A stretch of 64,000 nucleotides of DNA from Leptospira ognonensis (GTDB lineage: Bacteria; Spirochaetota; Leptospiria; Leptospirales; Leptospiraceae): the NCBI RefSeq assembly GCF_004770745.1, contig NZ_RQGD01000014.1, forward strand, positions 186,001-250,000, written 5' to 3'. The notes beneath the pieces are model-generated. The model was given only the letters and a program-made list of their open reading frames with translations, was not told the DNA's origin and did no database searches. Made by a program: the position numbers and the translations under genes. The number at the start of each line of letters is the position of its first letter. Within the stretch, counting starts at the first letter, position 1. This document shows positions 36,756 through 44,862 of the stretch, in pieces.

Positions 36756-38585
36756 TTAGATCAGTGCTAAGGATTGGAGAAGTTTCCTTCTAAAATAAAG
36801 TCCAAAAGCAAAACCAATCAGAACAAGTCCTGACGCGATCTGCCATGCAAATTTATGGACAGAATCGATCAGAACCGCTGTATATGGTTTGGTTGTGTAA
36901 TTGGTTTTTAGGTCTACGATGTAAGCTTTCTGATTTTCGGTCATGATTTGCTCGAACCAGTTTCGAGAAACGCTACCTTTCGAGCTTGCCCATTCTTTGA
37001 AGGCAGGGTATCCCGTTTTTCCTTCATTGTTTGGATCCATTATGTTCGTTACTTCTCGTGGATAATTGAAAACTCCGGGAACGATCACGCCAAAGGGAAA
37101 CCCAGTGATTCGGTCTATGTAAAGGTCATAGGAGTTCTCACCAGAGGAGTGATAAAACCCAGGACGGAAGATTTTTTCACCTGTTCCACTGACAGCGAGG
37201 AAGTAGTTAAGGTGACCACCAGAAAGATTTTTCCCAGCATTCAAATCCACGGCTTCGGCAAATGTAATGGTAAAGTTTGCGGTCATACCTAAGACGAAGT
37301 TCAAGGTTCCGCCTACATTTGGCGCATTTTTATTTCCATAGAGAGTATTGCTCGAATTTGGGAAAATCAAAATACCATTTTTCAACTGAGCAGAGGTCAA
37401 ATTACCACCAACACAATCTCCAGCATTGGCTGCCGAGGCAAGTGCTAAGGAACAATTCATGTTTCCAATGGGATTGCCATCTCGGCTCGTATAACTGATG
37501 CTCACGTTCGCAGTCGTAGGTACGTCAAGGGACAATCTTAGGTCGTGATTGAATCCGGCACCTTTACCGACATGAGTGAAAATACCTCGTATGGTTTTCA
37601 CTTTCCCTGCAGGCGTATAATCCGTTTCTGTGCTAAAAACGGTGACATGGTCATTAAGATCCATATCGTTATTAGGATTCCGTGTTCCATTTTGGATGTA
37701 ACTGACTTTATAATAGTCTTCCCAAGCCAAAGTATTTCTTCCCGACCTAACGATCCAACCGAGAGTGGGGTCTGTCGGATAATCATCATCAGCATCTAAA
37801 ACGCCATCACAGTCTGAGTCAATTGAGGTAACGCAACCATTGCTTCCACCAAAATTACCAGTCGTAAGGTCTATGTCAGGCGATACTACAACAGTCCCGC
37901 CGCCATTGGATCCTCCTCCATTGCCGGTATTAGAACCTCCATCTGCCACAGTGGAAGCCGGAACTTGAATCGGGATGCGACCTGTGATTTCCTGTGGTTG
38001 GCCTGTTTTCGGATTGATTCCGAATACCGTGACAATCACTTCGCTGACGTTTGGTCTAACAGTGATTCTAATGGTCACCTCTCCGTTGGCACCTGTAACA
38101 CCTTGAGATAAAAATTGAACCAGACCTGCTGTGGACTGATCCTCGCTCACTTTTACTGTAATTCCAGGAATCGCACCGTCTTCATTAGAGACACGAATGG
38201 TAATGTTTGTGCTGATTGTATTGTCCCATTGAAACGTGTCATTGACCACTTGGAACCGAATGTTTGACGAAACTTGGGTGGACCCAGCATTCCCTGAGGA
38301 GTCTGGTGTAAAAGTGTCATTCCCGTTTCCAGAAGTGGTATTCGATGAGGGTGGAGGAGGAGTGGTCGTTCCAGTATCAGATGTGGACGCGTCAGTAGGA
38401 ACAACCGTGAAGGCACTCCCATCAGTTGCATTTTCTATCGTGGAAGTCGATGCAGGAACAGAGTCTGTAGACCCGCCAGTTCCACCGCCAAGCATGAGTA
38501 AGAATAAAGGCATTCCTTTCTTCTTTGAAGAACAGGACATTTGAAATCCTGTGATGAGGATCAGAATTAAAATTTTTTTCAGCAT
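36756..38585 (-). CDS. LruC-family lipoprotein, tandem paralogue
   Basis: A 609-aa paralogue of the neighbouring gene with the same plan. It has a lipobox ending FQMSC (Cys18), a KKKG segment and Gly-rich stretch, a Ser/Thr/Gly spacer, and an Ig-like domain. A calcium-type repeat DSDCDGVLDADDDYPTDP and a LruC/DUF4842 domain with AWEDYYKVSY and DMDLNDHVTVFSTE follow. The C-terminal helix ends GLYFRRK. The best conserved block between the two is VKTIRGIFTHVGKGAGFNHD. Each gene has its own terminator, so they are a tandem duplication rather than one tight operon. Confidence 0.85.
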   Translation of the reverse strand: MLKKILILILITGFQMSCSSKKKGMPLFLLMLGGGTGGSTDSVPASTSTIENATDGSAFTVVPTDASTSDTGTTTPPPPSSNTTSGNGNDTFTPDSSGNAGSTQVSSNIRFQVVNDTFQWDNTISTNITIRVSNEDGAIPGITVKVSEDQSTAGLVQFLSQGVTGANGEVTIRITVRPNVSEVIVTVFGINPKTGQPQEITGRIPIQVPASTVADGGSNTGNGGGSNGGGTVVVSPDIDLTTGNFGGSNGCVTSIDSDCDGVLDADDDYPTDPTLGWIVRSGRNTLAWEDYYKVSYIQNGTRNPNNDMDLNDHVTVFSTETDYTPAGKVKTIRGIFTHVGKGAGFNHDLRLSLDVPTTANVSISYTSRDGNPIGNMNCSLALASAANAGDCVGGNLTSAQLKNGILIFPNSSNTLYGNKNAPNVGGTLNFVLGMTANFTITFAEAVDLNAGKNLSGGHLNYFLAVSGTGEKIFRPGFYHSSGENSYDLYIDRITGFPFGVIVPGVFNYPREVTNIMDPNNEGKTGYPAFKEWASSKGSVSRNWFEQIMTENQKAYIVDLKTNYTTKPYTAVLIDSVHKFAWQIASGLVLIGFAFGLYFRRKLLQSLALI

Positions 38586-38768
38586 GATAAACCTCGGTTA
38601 GAGCGAACTCTCCTAACATCATCGCAGATTTTGTAGCAAAAATCAAGTGGATTTGAGAAAAATTAGCGAAATCTCCAATTGAATTTGCAGGATTCCCTTG
38701 TTTCGACTAAGATTTGCAATACTCTTGCAACACAATTTCGTACGTACCCTAGAAAAATTCCGGAAACA

Positions 38769-39494
38769 TTATTTTCTGGCTACATGACCAACAGCATTTC
38801 CGAAGACAAAATTTTGGAAATGAACCTCCGAGAAACCGATTTCAAATAATATCTTTTGTAACGTCTCTTGGTCCGGGTATGTCGTCGATGAATGTGGTAA
38901 GTAATCAAACATCTCATGCTTTTTTCCATAAATGAGATAACCGAAAATAGGGACGATCTGGAAAAAATAAAAATCAGCAAACCACTTTAAGAAAAATGGT
39001 CGGACTCGTCCTACATCTAAATTGATAAATACTCCACCCGGTCTCAGGACTCGCTTAATTTCAAGGAGACATTTTTTTAAATCAGATACATTTCTTAGGC
39101 CGAAACCCATAGTGATCAGGTCAATGCTATCATTTTTAAAGTCTGCCAGATTCATTGCATCACCTAGCACAAGTTTTACATTTTTTCCTTCACCAATTTT
39201 CTGTTTTGCGAAGGATAGCATATTCTCCGAAAAATCCAAGCCAGTCACTTCAAGAATTTCTGGCATTCTAGATAAACGGGATGTGATGTCTCCCGTTCCG
39301 CAGCAAAGATCAAGAGCAATTTTAATGTCAGGAATTTCCCGCTTTGCTTTCTCTATGATCCAATTTTTCCATTTTCGATGAAGGAAAAAGCTGTTCCAAT
39401 CATTGAAGCGGTCATATGCTTTAGCAATATGATCAAAATTGGTTTTCACATATTCAGGTTTCTTTTCAGGAGTAGGTAGCTGATATTGGTTCAT
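38769..39494 (-). CDS. ubiE: demethylmenaquinone methyltransferase
   Basis: A 241-aa SAM-dependent C-methyltransferase of the UbiE/MenG family, performing the last step of menaquinone synthesis. The family signature YDRFNDWNSF at the N-terminus, SAM motif I ALDLCCGTGD, motif GLDFSENML, and MGFGLRNVSDLKKCLLEIKR with RVLRPGGVF are all present. The frame is open to 39539, but the ATG at 39494 with GGAGG upstream avoids running into the divergent exbB-like start at 39512 and gives the usual length. As spirochaetes of this type use menaquinone, menG may be the more apt symbol. Confidence 0.93.
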   Translation of the reverse strand: MNQYQLPTPEKKPEYVKTNFDHIAKAYDRFNDWNSFFLHRKWKNWIIEKAKREIPDIKIALDLCCGTGDITSRLSRMPEILEVTGLDFSENMLSFAKQKIGEGKNVKLVLGDAMNLADFKNDSIDLITMGFGLRNVSDLKKCLLEIKRVLRPGGVFINLDVGRVRPFFLKWFADFYFFQIVPIFGYLIYGKKHEMFDYLPHSSTTYPDQETLQKILFEIGFSEVHFQNFVFGNAVGHVARK

Positions 39495-39511
39495 AAAAGG
39501 TTGTTTCCTCC

Positions 39512-39964
39512 ATGAATTGGACATTTTCTTTTGGCGCAAATTTCATTTTATTTGTTTTATTCACTTTTTCTGTCACGAGCTTGGCTTTATTTTTTTTTAC
39601 ATGGTCCAAAATAAAAGCACTTCAAAAATCACTTCTTGATTCTCCAGAGAAAGATCCGATCTCAGAGGAACTATTCTCAGTCATGATCATTTCGCTTGAG
39701 CGCTTGTTAGACTGGCTACCTTCCCTCGCATCAATTTCAATGTTGCTGGGTCTTTTTGGTACGGTGATTGGCATTTACTCTTCTTTTGCAGAAATGCAAT
39801 TATCGGGAAAAGCAACGATTGACGTGCTTGCTGGTGGCATCAAGGACGCCCTTGTTACGACGATTGCCGGGCTCGCTTGTGCTATCCCGTGCATGTTATA
39901 CTCGCAAATTCTGGAGAGTATGCTCTCAAAACTACAAGAAATTTTTTACCGCACCAAACTTTAA
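39512..39964 (+). CDS. MotA/TolQ/ExbB proton channel family protein
   Basis: A 150-aa inner-membrane protein. It has a TM helix at about 10-30 and the conserved channel core at about 75-145, with LGLFGTVIGIYSSF and DVLAGGIKDALVTTIAGLACAIPCMLYS (quoted here only to mark the core). It is shorter than E. coli ExbB (244 aa). TTTCCTCC just ahead of the ATG is the complement of the ubiE Shine-Dalgarno, so the two starts are back to back. It is followed 4 bases later by an exbD-like gene. It would use the proton gradient to drive an energised outer-membrane transporter. Confidence 0.87.
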   Translation: MNWTFSFGANFILFVLFTFSVTSLALFFFTWSKIKALQKSLLDSPEKDPISEELFSVMIISLERLLDWLPSLASISMLLGLFGTVIGIYSSFAEMQLSGKATIDVLAGGIKDALVTTIAGLACAIPCMLYSQILESMLSKLQEIFYRTKL

Positions 39965-39968
39965 ATTG

Positions 39969-40367
39969 ATGATAAGAAAACGCAGACAAAGATCAAAACA
40001 AATAGAGATCAGTAGTCTCATAGACATTCTTTTTATACTTCTGATATTTCTTATGGTATCTGTTCGATTTTCAGAATCGTACACATATTCTGAGTTTAAT
40101 CTACCGAAATCAGAAGCCCAAATTGTCGGAGATTCAAAAAACGAAATTAAAATCTCAATTTCAAAATTAAGTGAATTTTTTTTGAATGGTAGGCCAATTG
40201 AAAAAATGGATTTGATTAATTATATCGCTGCGGAAGTGAAAGTGGAGGAAAGCCCGACTGTGATATTAGAAGTCGATAGTGAATCAAAGTTTGGTGACTT
40301 TTTCGAGATTACGAATGCACTGAAAGAAAAATCAATTGAGAATGTCCAAATTGCAACAAGAAGGTAG
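39969..40367 (+). CDS. ExbD/TolR family biopolymer transport protein
   Basis: A 132-aa partner of the preceding channel protein. It has a basic N-terminus (MIRKRRQRSKQ), one membrane helix with the essential Asp in ISSLIDILFILLIFLMVS (about 14-31), then a periplasmic domain ending ENVQIATRR. The open frame reaches back to 39768 inside exbB in another frame; the ATG at 39969 is the family-typical start. No tonB gene is nearby. It converges on the histidine kinase gene with a 1-base gap. Confidence 0.87.
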   Translation: MIRKRRQRSKQIEISSLIDILFILLIFLMVSVRFSESYTYSEFNLPKSEAQIVGDSKNEIKISISKLSEFFLNGRPIEKMDLINYIAAEVKVEESPTVILEVDSESKFGDFFEITNALKEKSIENVQIATRR

Positions 40368-40368
40368 G

Positions 40369-41880
40369 TTAATTTAAGGATTGAATCAATTCAATAAAAA
40401 ATTTAAACTTTCTTTCTCTCGCTTTTTCTTCTAAAAGATTCTTTGCTTGAGAGATTTGTTTCACATTCTTTAGTGCTTCAAGTAGTCTTTGAAAATCTTG
40501 CAATCGAATAAAGCCTATAAGCTCTTTTTTTGTGAGCTCATTTAAAGAATCCAAAAAGACTTTCACTTGGTCCACTTCTCGAATCTCTTCTATCTTTTCC
40601 AATTTCAAATCATCCGAACTCAAAAACTTTATTTTTGTGATTTGGTTTTGATTTTCTTCCGTGGAATCTAAAATCGTTAAAGGGATTTCAAAGGAGAATT
40701 CAGAACCTTTCCCAAGTTCGCTAGTGACTGAAATGGTCCCACCCAAAAGCTCAACTAACTGATGTGAAATGGAAAGGCCAAGACCTGTTCCTTCCTGGTA
40801 GGAAGATCCAATTTCGGTTTGATGGAATGCTTCAAAAATGATTTCAAACTGTTCGGAAGGTATACCAATGCCCGTATCCGCGAGTTTAAACTCTACTAGA
40901 TCGAAAGATTTGTTATTTGGTTCTTTTATAATGATATCTAAACAAACTTGTCCCGAATTTGTGAATTTTAAGGCATTCCCAATTAAGTTAACAAGAATTT
41001 GGCGGATCTTCTGCAAGTCCCCAAAGTAAAATTTATTATGGATATTTTCTTGATTTTTTAATCGGAAGGTAATGCCTTTTTCTAAAAATCGATAAGCAAA
41101 CAAGGAAAATAAAGTGTCCCAAAGCTGTGGGATGGAAAATCTTTCCTTGTTTTCTGTCATTTTGCCTGCCTCGATCTTAGAAATATCAAGAAGGTCATTG
41201 ATCATGCTGAGTAAATGAAGGCCATTCTGATGAAGTGAGTCCACATAACCTTTCAGATGTTGTGGTAGTTCTTGGTCTTTTGTTAAGATCTGAGAGAGAC
41301 CAATCACAGCATGTAAGGGTGTTCTTAGCTCATGCGTAATTTTTGAGAAGAAAATGGATTTTGATTTGTTTGCCGCTTTCGCTTCCTCGACGGCACGTTT
41401 TAACTTTTCTTCTGCTACTTTTCTGTTCGTAATGTCATTGCCAATGGATAAGACTTCATAAGGATATCCAGTTTCATTTCTAAAGATACGGTTTGACCAT
41501 GAAATCGTGCGCCTCTCGTTATTCTTTAGATAAACATCGTACTCTTGAATGATAAACTGATCCGGAAGATGAAAAATATTCCAGAGAACAGATTTCATCG
41601 CATTAATTTTTTCGGAATGGACATTGAAAAGATCTCTCACTAAGTCTTTTCCCTCAATATCTCTGCTTTTTACATTAAAAAATTCTTCTCCGTAGGGATT
41701 GATGGCAAGGATGCTAAATTCGGGATTCCATTTAATGATGATCGAATTGGCAGTCTCATAAATATCCTGATATTGTTTTTCCTTTTCGACTAACTTTTGT
41801 TCAAGTTCTACTGACTTGGCTTTTTTCTTCTTTCTGAAAAGCGAATAAAATTTTCTGAAAAAACGATCCTTCTTTGTCAT
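40369..41880 (-). CDS. PAS-domain sensor histidine kinase
   Basis: A 503-aa cytosolic kinase. It has a basic/charged N-terminus, a coiled coil (about 22-40), a PAS domain (about 38-155), a HisKA dimerisation domain with phospho-acceptor His183 in KITHELRTPLHA, and an HATPase domain with N, G1 and G2 boxes (LVNLIGNALKFTNSG, ADTGIGIP, GTGLGLSI) ending near 390. A roughly 110-aa C-terminal helical extension resembles an HPt- or partner-binding region but has no clear phospho-acceptor. Its start overlaps the stop of the receiver-phosphatase gene (4 bases), so the two form a cognate pair. Confidence 0.9.
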   Translation of the reverse strand: MTKKDRFFRKFYSLFRKKKKAKSVELEQKLVEKEKQYQDIYETANSIIIKWNPEFSILAINPYGEEFFNVKSRDIEGKDLVRDLFNVHSEKINAMKSVLWNIFHLPDQFIIQEYDVYLKNNERRTISWSNRIFRNETGYPYEVLSIGNDITNRKVAEEKLKRAVEEAKAANKSKSIFFSKITHELRTPLHAVIGLSQILTKDQELPQHLKGYVDSLHQNGLHLLSMINDLLDISKIEAGKMTENKERFSIPQLWDTLFSLFAYRFLEKGITFRLKNQENIHNKFYFGDLQKIRQILVNLIGNALKFTNSGQVCLDIIIKEPNNKSFDLVEFKLADTGIGIPSEQFEIIFEAFHQTEIGSSYQEGTGLGLSISHQLVELLGGTISVTSELGKGSEFSFEIPLTILDSTEENQNQITKIKFLSSDDLKLEKIEEIREVDQVKVFLDSLNELTKKELIGFIRLQDFQRLLEALKNVKQISQAKNLLEEKARERKFKFFIELIQSLN

Positions 41881-43004
41881 AACAATTCTAACACCAACAT
41901 CGTCATGTCGTCAGCAATTTTCTGTTTGGAATGCTCAAGTACCTTTTTTTGTATCGCATCTAAAAATGCCCGACCTGTAATCGAGATAAATGATTCGACT
42001 ATGTCGTAGAATGTTTTTTCACCCAAATAGTTTTCTTCTTCATCTGGTACTTCGAACATTCCATCGCTAAAAAGAAACAATCGATCTCCTGATTCAAGAT
42101 TAAACTCTCTATTCTCTGTTAGGAGATGTGGGAACATCATCAAACAGAAACCTTTTGTTCCGAGTTTGATCAATTCGCCGTTTCTAATTAATAGCATGGC
42201 ATGATGACCTGCCATAGAATAGGACAAAAGTTTATCCGTAGAATTATATCTTAGGTAGATCGCACTAATATAATGAGTCGAAATCATGGGTGTCAATGTG
42301 TTGTGAATCCAGTATAAACATTCGCTAGGTGTCAAAAAGGACTTATTCATGGTTTTAAATGTAATGATTGCCATGAGAGAAACCATAGCCGCTGCTATTC
42401 CATGGCCTGTGACATCACCAAATAGAATATCTAAGTCTCCTGAAGTAAGCAGATCATAAGTTATGAGGTCCCCACCGACGAGGTCCATGGGTTTATAGGA
42501 AGAATAAATTTTGAAATCTTTAGATGGAGGGAAATGAAAGCTAACTAAGTTTTGTTGATTGGATCTAGCAACTTCCAGATCCTGTTGGATGGCTTGTAAT
42601 AAATCGATTCTTTCCTTTTCTAATTTTTTTATTTTTAAGTGAGTTCTGATCCGGGCAAGGATTTCTGCTTCCTGGAAAGGTTTTGTAATATAATCGACGG
42701 CCCCCATTTCTAGACCACGAACAATGTCACCAGTTTCGTTCAGGGCAGAAAGAAACAGAATGGGAATATTTTTCGTTTTTTCAATTTCGGAGAGCTTTTT
42801 TGCTACCTCAAGTCCGCTGATACCTGGTAATAAGATATCCAAAAGAATGAGGTCTAAATCCAATGCACTTGCAAGTTCAAGTGCGTATTCTCCATCGTAA
42901 GCGACAGCGATCTCATATCCGGCTTCAAGGAGGATATGGGTGATAATTTCGACGTTCGTCTCGTTATCATCGACGACCAGAATTTTTGATGGAATTTCCT
43001 GCAC
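41877..43004 (-). CDS. response regulator with SpoIIE (PP2C-type) phosphatase output
   Basis: A 375-aa two-component effector. The receiver domain (about 1-125) has Asp12/Asp13, phospho-acceptor Asp56 in LILLDILLPGISG, and the switch lysine in YITKPFQ. After a coiled linker the SpoIIE phosphatase (about 165-375) carries VGGDLITYD, FGDVTGHG, FSDGMFE and ADDMTM, so it is competent. It resembles RssB/RsbU-type regulators in which phosphorylation controls dephosphorylation of an anti-anti-sigma factor. It is translated first and coupled to the histidine kinase. It is divergent from dinB. Confidence 0.92.
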   Translation of the reverse strand: MQEIPSKILVVDDNETNVEIITHILLEAGYEIAVAYDGEYALELASALDLDLILLDILLPGISGLEVAKKLSEIEKTKNIPILFLSALNETGDIVRGLEMGAVDYITKPFQEAEILARIRTHLKIKKLEKERIDLLQAIQQDLEVARSNQQNLVSFHFPPSKDFKIYSSYKPMDLVGGDLITYDLLTSGDLDILFGDVTGHGIAAAMVSLMAIITFKTMNKSFLTPSECLYWIHNTLTPMISTHYISAIYLRYNSTDKLLSYSMAGHHAMLLIRNGELIKLGTKGFCLMMFPHLLTENREFNLESGDRLFLFSDGMFEVPDEEENYLGEKTFYDIVESFISITGRAFLDAIQKKVLEHSKQKIADDMTMLVLELL

Positions 43005-43050
43005 TAACTTAAATTGATATTATGACAGAAGATTTTGCAAGATAAAATTA

Positions 43051-44130
43051 ATGAGAAAGATCATTCATATTGATATGGATGCATTTTATGCCTCCGTTGA
43101 ACAGCGTGACCATAAAGAATGGCAAGGAAAACCAGTCGTTGTTGGTGGACCACCAAACAGTAGAGGTGTGGTCTGTGCTGCGAGTTACGAGGCACGCAAA
43201 TTTGGTGTCAAGTCGGCAATATCTTGTTACGAAGCCTACCAGCTTTGTCCCTCTGCCATATTTACCCCGCCTAGATTTGATGTATATAAACAGGTTTCGC
43301 AAGAAATTAGAGAGATTTTTCTGGAATATACAGATCTCGTTGAACCCTTGTCACTTGATGAAGCGTATCTTGATGTAACTGAGAATAAAAAGAATATACC
43401 TCATGCGAGTTCCATTGCGCGAGAAATCAGAATGAAAGTACAAGTAAAAACAAATTTAACTTGCTCCGCGGGTGTTGCGCAAAACAAATTTTTGGCAAAG
43501 ATGGCCTCTGAGAAAAATAAACCAAATGGGCTTTGTGTCGTACTTCCTGATGACGAAATAAAATTTCTTTCCGACCTCAAATTAAGTCAATTTTTCGGCA
43601 TTGGGAAAAAGACGTTTGCGCGGATGCAGGCCAATGGCTGGAATTTCGGAAAGGACTTACTTCCCTTAAGAGAAGAAGAATTGATCAAACTTTTCGGCAA
43701 AATGGGAAAGTACTACTACCAAATTGTGAGAGGCATTGATGATAGACCTGTCCTTCCTTTTCGAGAATCAAAGTCGATCGGTGTGGAGATTACGTTTGAA
43801 CGAGATAGTGCCGACTTCCATTTTCTAATCTCAACTTTAGAAAGAATTGCCGAGGAAGTTGCAAGAAGGTTGGCAAAAAAGGGCAGAAGTGGAAAAACTG
43901 TGACAGTCAAGATCAAGTATGCTGACTTTACGGTAAGGTCGAAAGGTGTTACCTCTGAGAATTTTTTATCCTTGGCTTCGGATCTATTTTTTCAATCCTC
44001 GATTTTATTTACAAATGTTTGGAAAGAAGGCGCAGACCAACCTATTAAGATTCGATTGCTTGGAATCTCTGTTTCAAATTTGAACTCAGAAGTAACAGAA
44101 AGTGACGGACAGATGGATTTATTCGCATAA
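43051..44130 (+). CDS. dinB: DNA polymerase IV
   Basis: A 359-aa Y-family translesion polymerase. Catalytic acidic residues lie in IHIDMDAFYASVEQ (Asp8) and SLDEAYLDV (Asp103/Glu104). The thumb carries helix-hairpin-helix-like GIGKKTFARM, and the little finger follows. The C-terminal DGQMDLFA contains a QxxLF sliding-clamp-binding motif. The length is normal. It is divergent from the response regulator, with 46 bases between starts. No obvious SOS box could be assigned by eye. Confidence 0.96.
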   Translation: MRKIIHIDMDAFYASVEQRDHKEWQGKPVVVGGPPNSRGVVCAASYEARKFGVKSAISCYEAYQLCPSAIFTPPRFDVYKQVSQEIREIFLEYTDLVEPLSLDEAYLDVTENKKNIPHASSIAREIRMKVQVKTNLTCSAGVAQNKFLAKMASEKNKPNGLCVVLPDDEIKFLSDLKLSQFFGIGKKTFARMQANGWNFGKDLLPLREEELIKLFGKMGKYYYQIVRGIDDRPVLPFRESKSIGVEITFERDSADFHFLISTLERIAEEVARRLAKKGRSGKTVTVKIKYADFTVRSKGVTSENFLSLASDLFFQSSILFTNVWKEGADQPIKIRLLGISVSNLNSEVTESDGQMDLFA

Positions 44131-44155
44131 TTTGCAAAGAAGGAATATTTAAAGT

Positions 44156-44860
44156 ATGTTAGCTGAAAATGATGAAGAAATAGAAAAATTAGGCCCGCTG
44201 GAAGTACTTCGAGTTTCCGGAGATCCAGATGCGCCGACCATTGTCATTTTTCATGGTTATGGCGCCAGTGCCTTTGATTTATTCCCGATTCATGAGGTGC
44301 TTACGACTGAACAAAAATTTAACTGGGTTTTTGCGAATGGACATTTAAAAATTCCGCTTATGCCTGGTTATACGGGAAGGGCTTGGTTTCCGATTGATAT
44401 GGCTGCCTTAGAAGAGGCCATGAGAACAAAAAGCCTTCGTACTTTTGCAGACAAGGACCCGGAGGGGATGCAAGTAGCACGCGATGCAGCTTTACTCATG
44501 ATACAGGCTTTAGGCGTTCCATGGGACCAAATCATTTTAGGTGGATTTTCACAGGGAGCCATGTTAGCAACCGATCTGATGCTACGAAGTGAATCCACAC
44601 CCAAAGGATTGATGATTTTATCTGGGGCATTTCTTAACCAAACACTTTGGACATCGCTCGCTCCCAAAAAATCGAATCTTCGGTTTTTCCAATCTCATGG
44701 AGAGTATGATCCTGTACTCAGTTATGTGGGAGCGAAAAACCTAGAAAAAATGTTACGCAACGCGGGTCTATTGGGTGAATTTATCGGATTTCCCGGTGCA
44801 CACGAGATCCCGCAGATAGTGATCCAAGGAATGAGTCGCTATTTAAATAGCTTATCATAG
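44156..44860 (+). CDS. phospholipase/carboxylesterase family hydrolase
   Basis: A 234-aa alpha/beta hydrolase of the carboxylesterase/lysophospholipase branch. The nucleophile elbow is GGFSQGAML, an N-terminal FHGYGA supplies the oxyanion hole, the acid is in HGEYDPVLS, and the catalytic His is in GAHEIP. It has no signal peptide. It is 25 bases downstream of dinB with AAGGA upstream of the ATG, so cotranscription is possible. It converges on the symporter gene with a 2-base gap. Confidence 0.87.
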   Translation: MLAENDEEIEKLGPLEVLRVSGDPDAPTIVIFHGYGASAFDLFPIHEVLTTEQKFNWVFANGHLKIPLMPGYTGRAWFPIDMAALEEAMRTKSLRTFADKDPEGMQVARDAALLMIQALGVPWDQIILGGFSQGAMLATDLMLRSESTPKGLMILSGAFLNQTLWTSLAPKKSNLRFFQSHGEYDPVLSYVGAKNLEKMLRNAGLLGEFIGFPGAHEIPQIVIQGMSRYLNSLS

Positions 44861-44862
44861 TG

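Noticed and set aside
39768..39968. N-terminal extension of the ExbD-like protein
   Set aside because: Translates exbB sequence in the wrong frame; ExbD family proteins start with a basic segment just before the TM helix, as at 39969.
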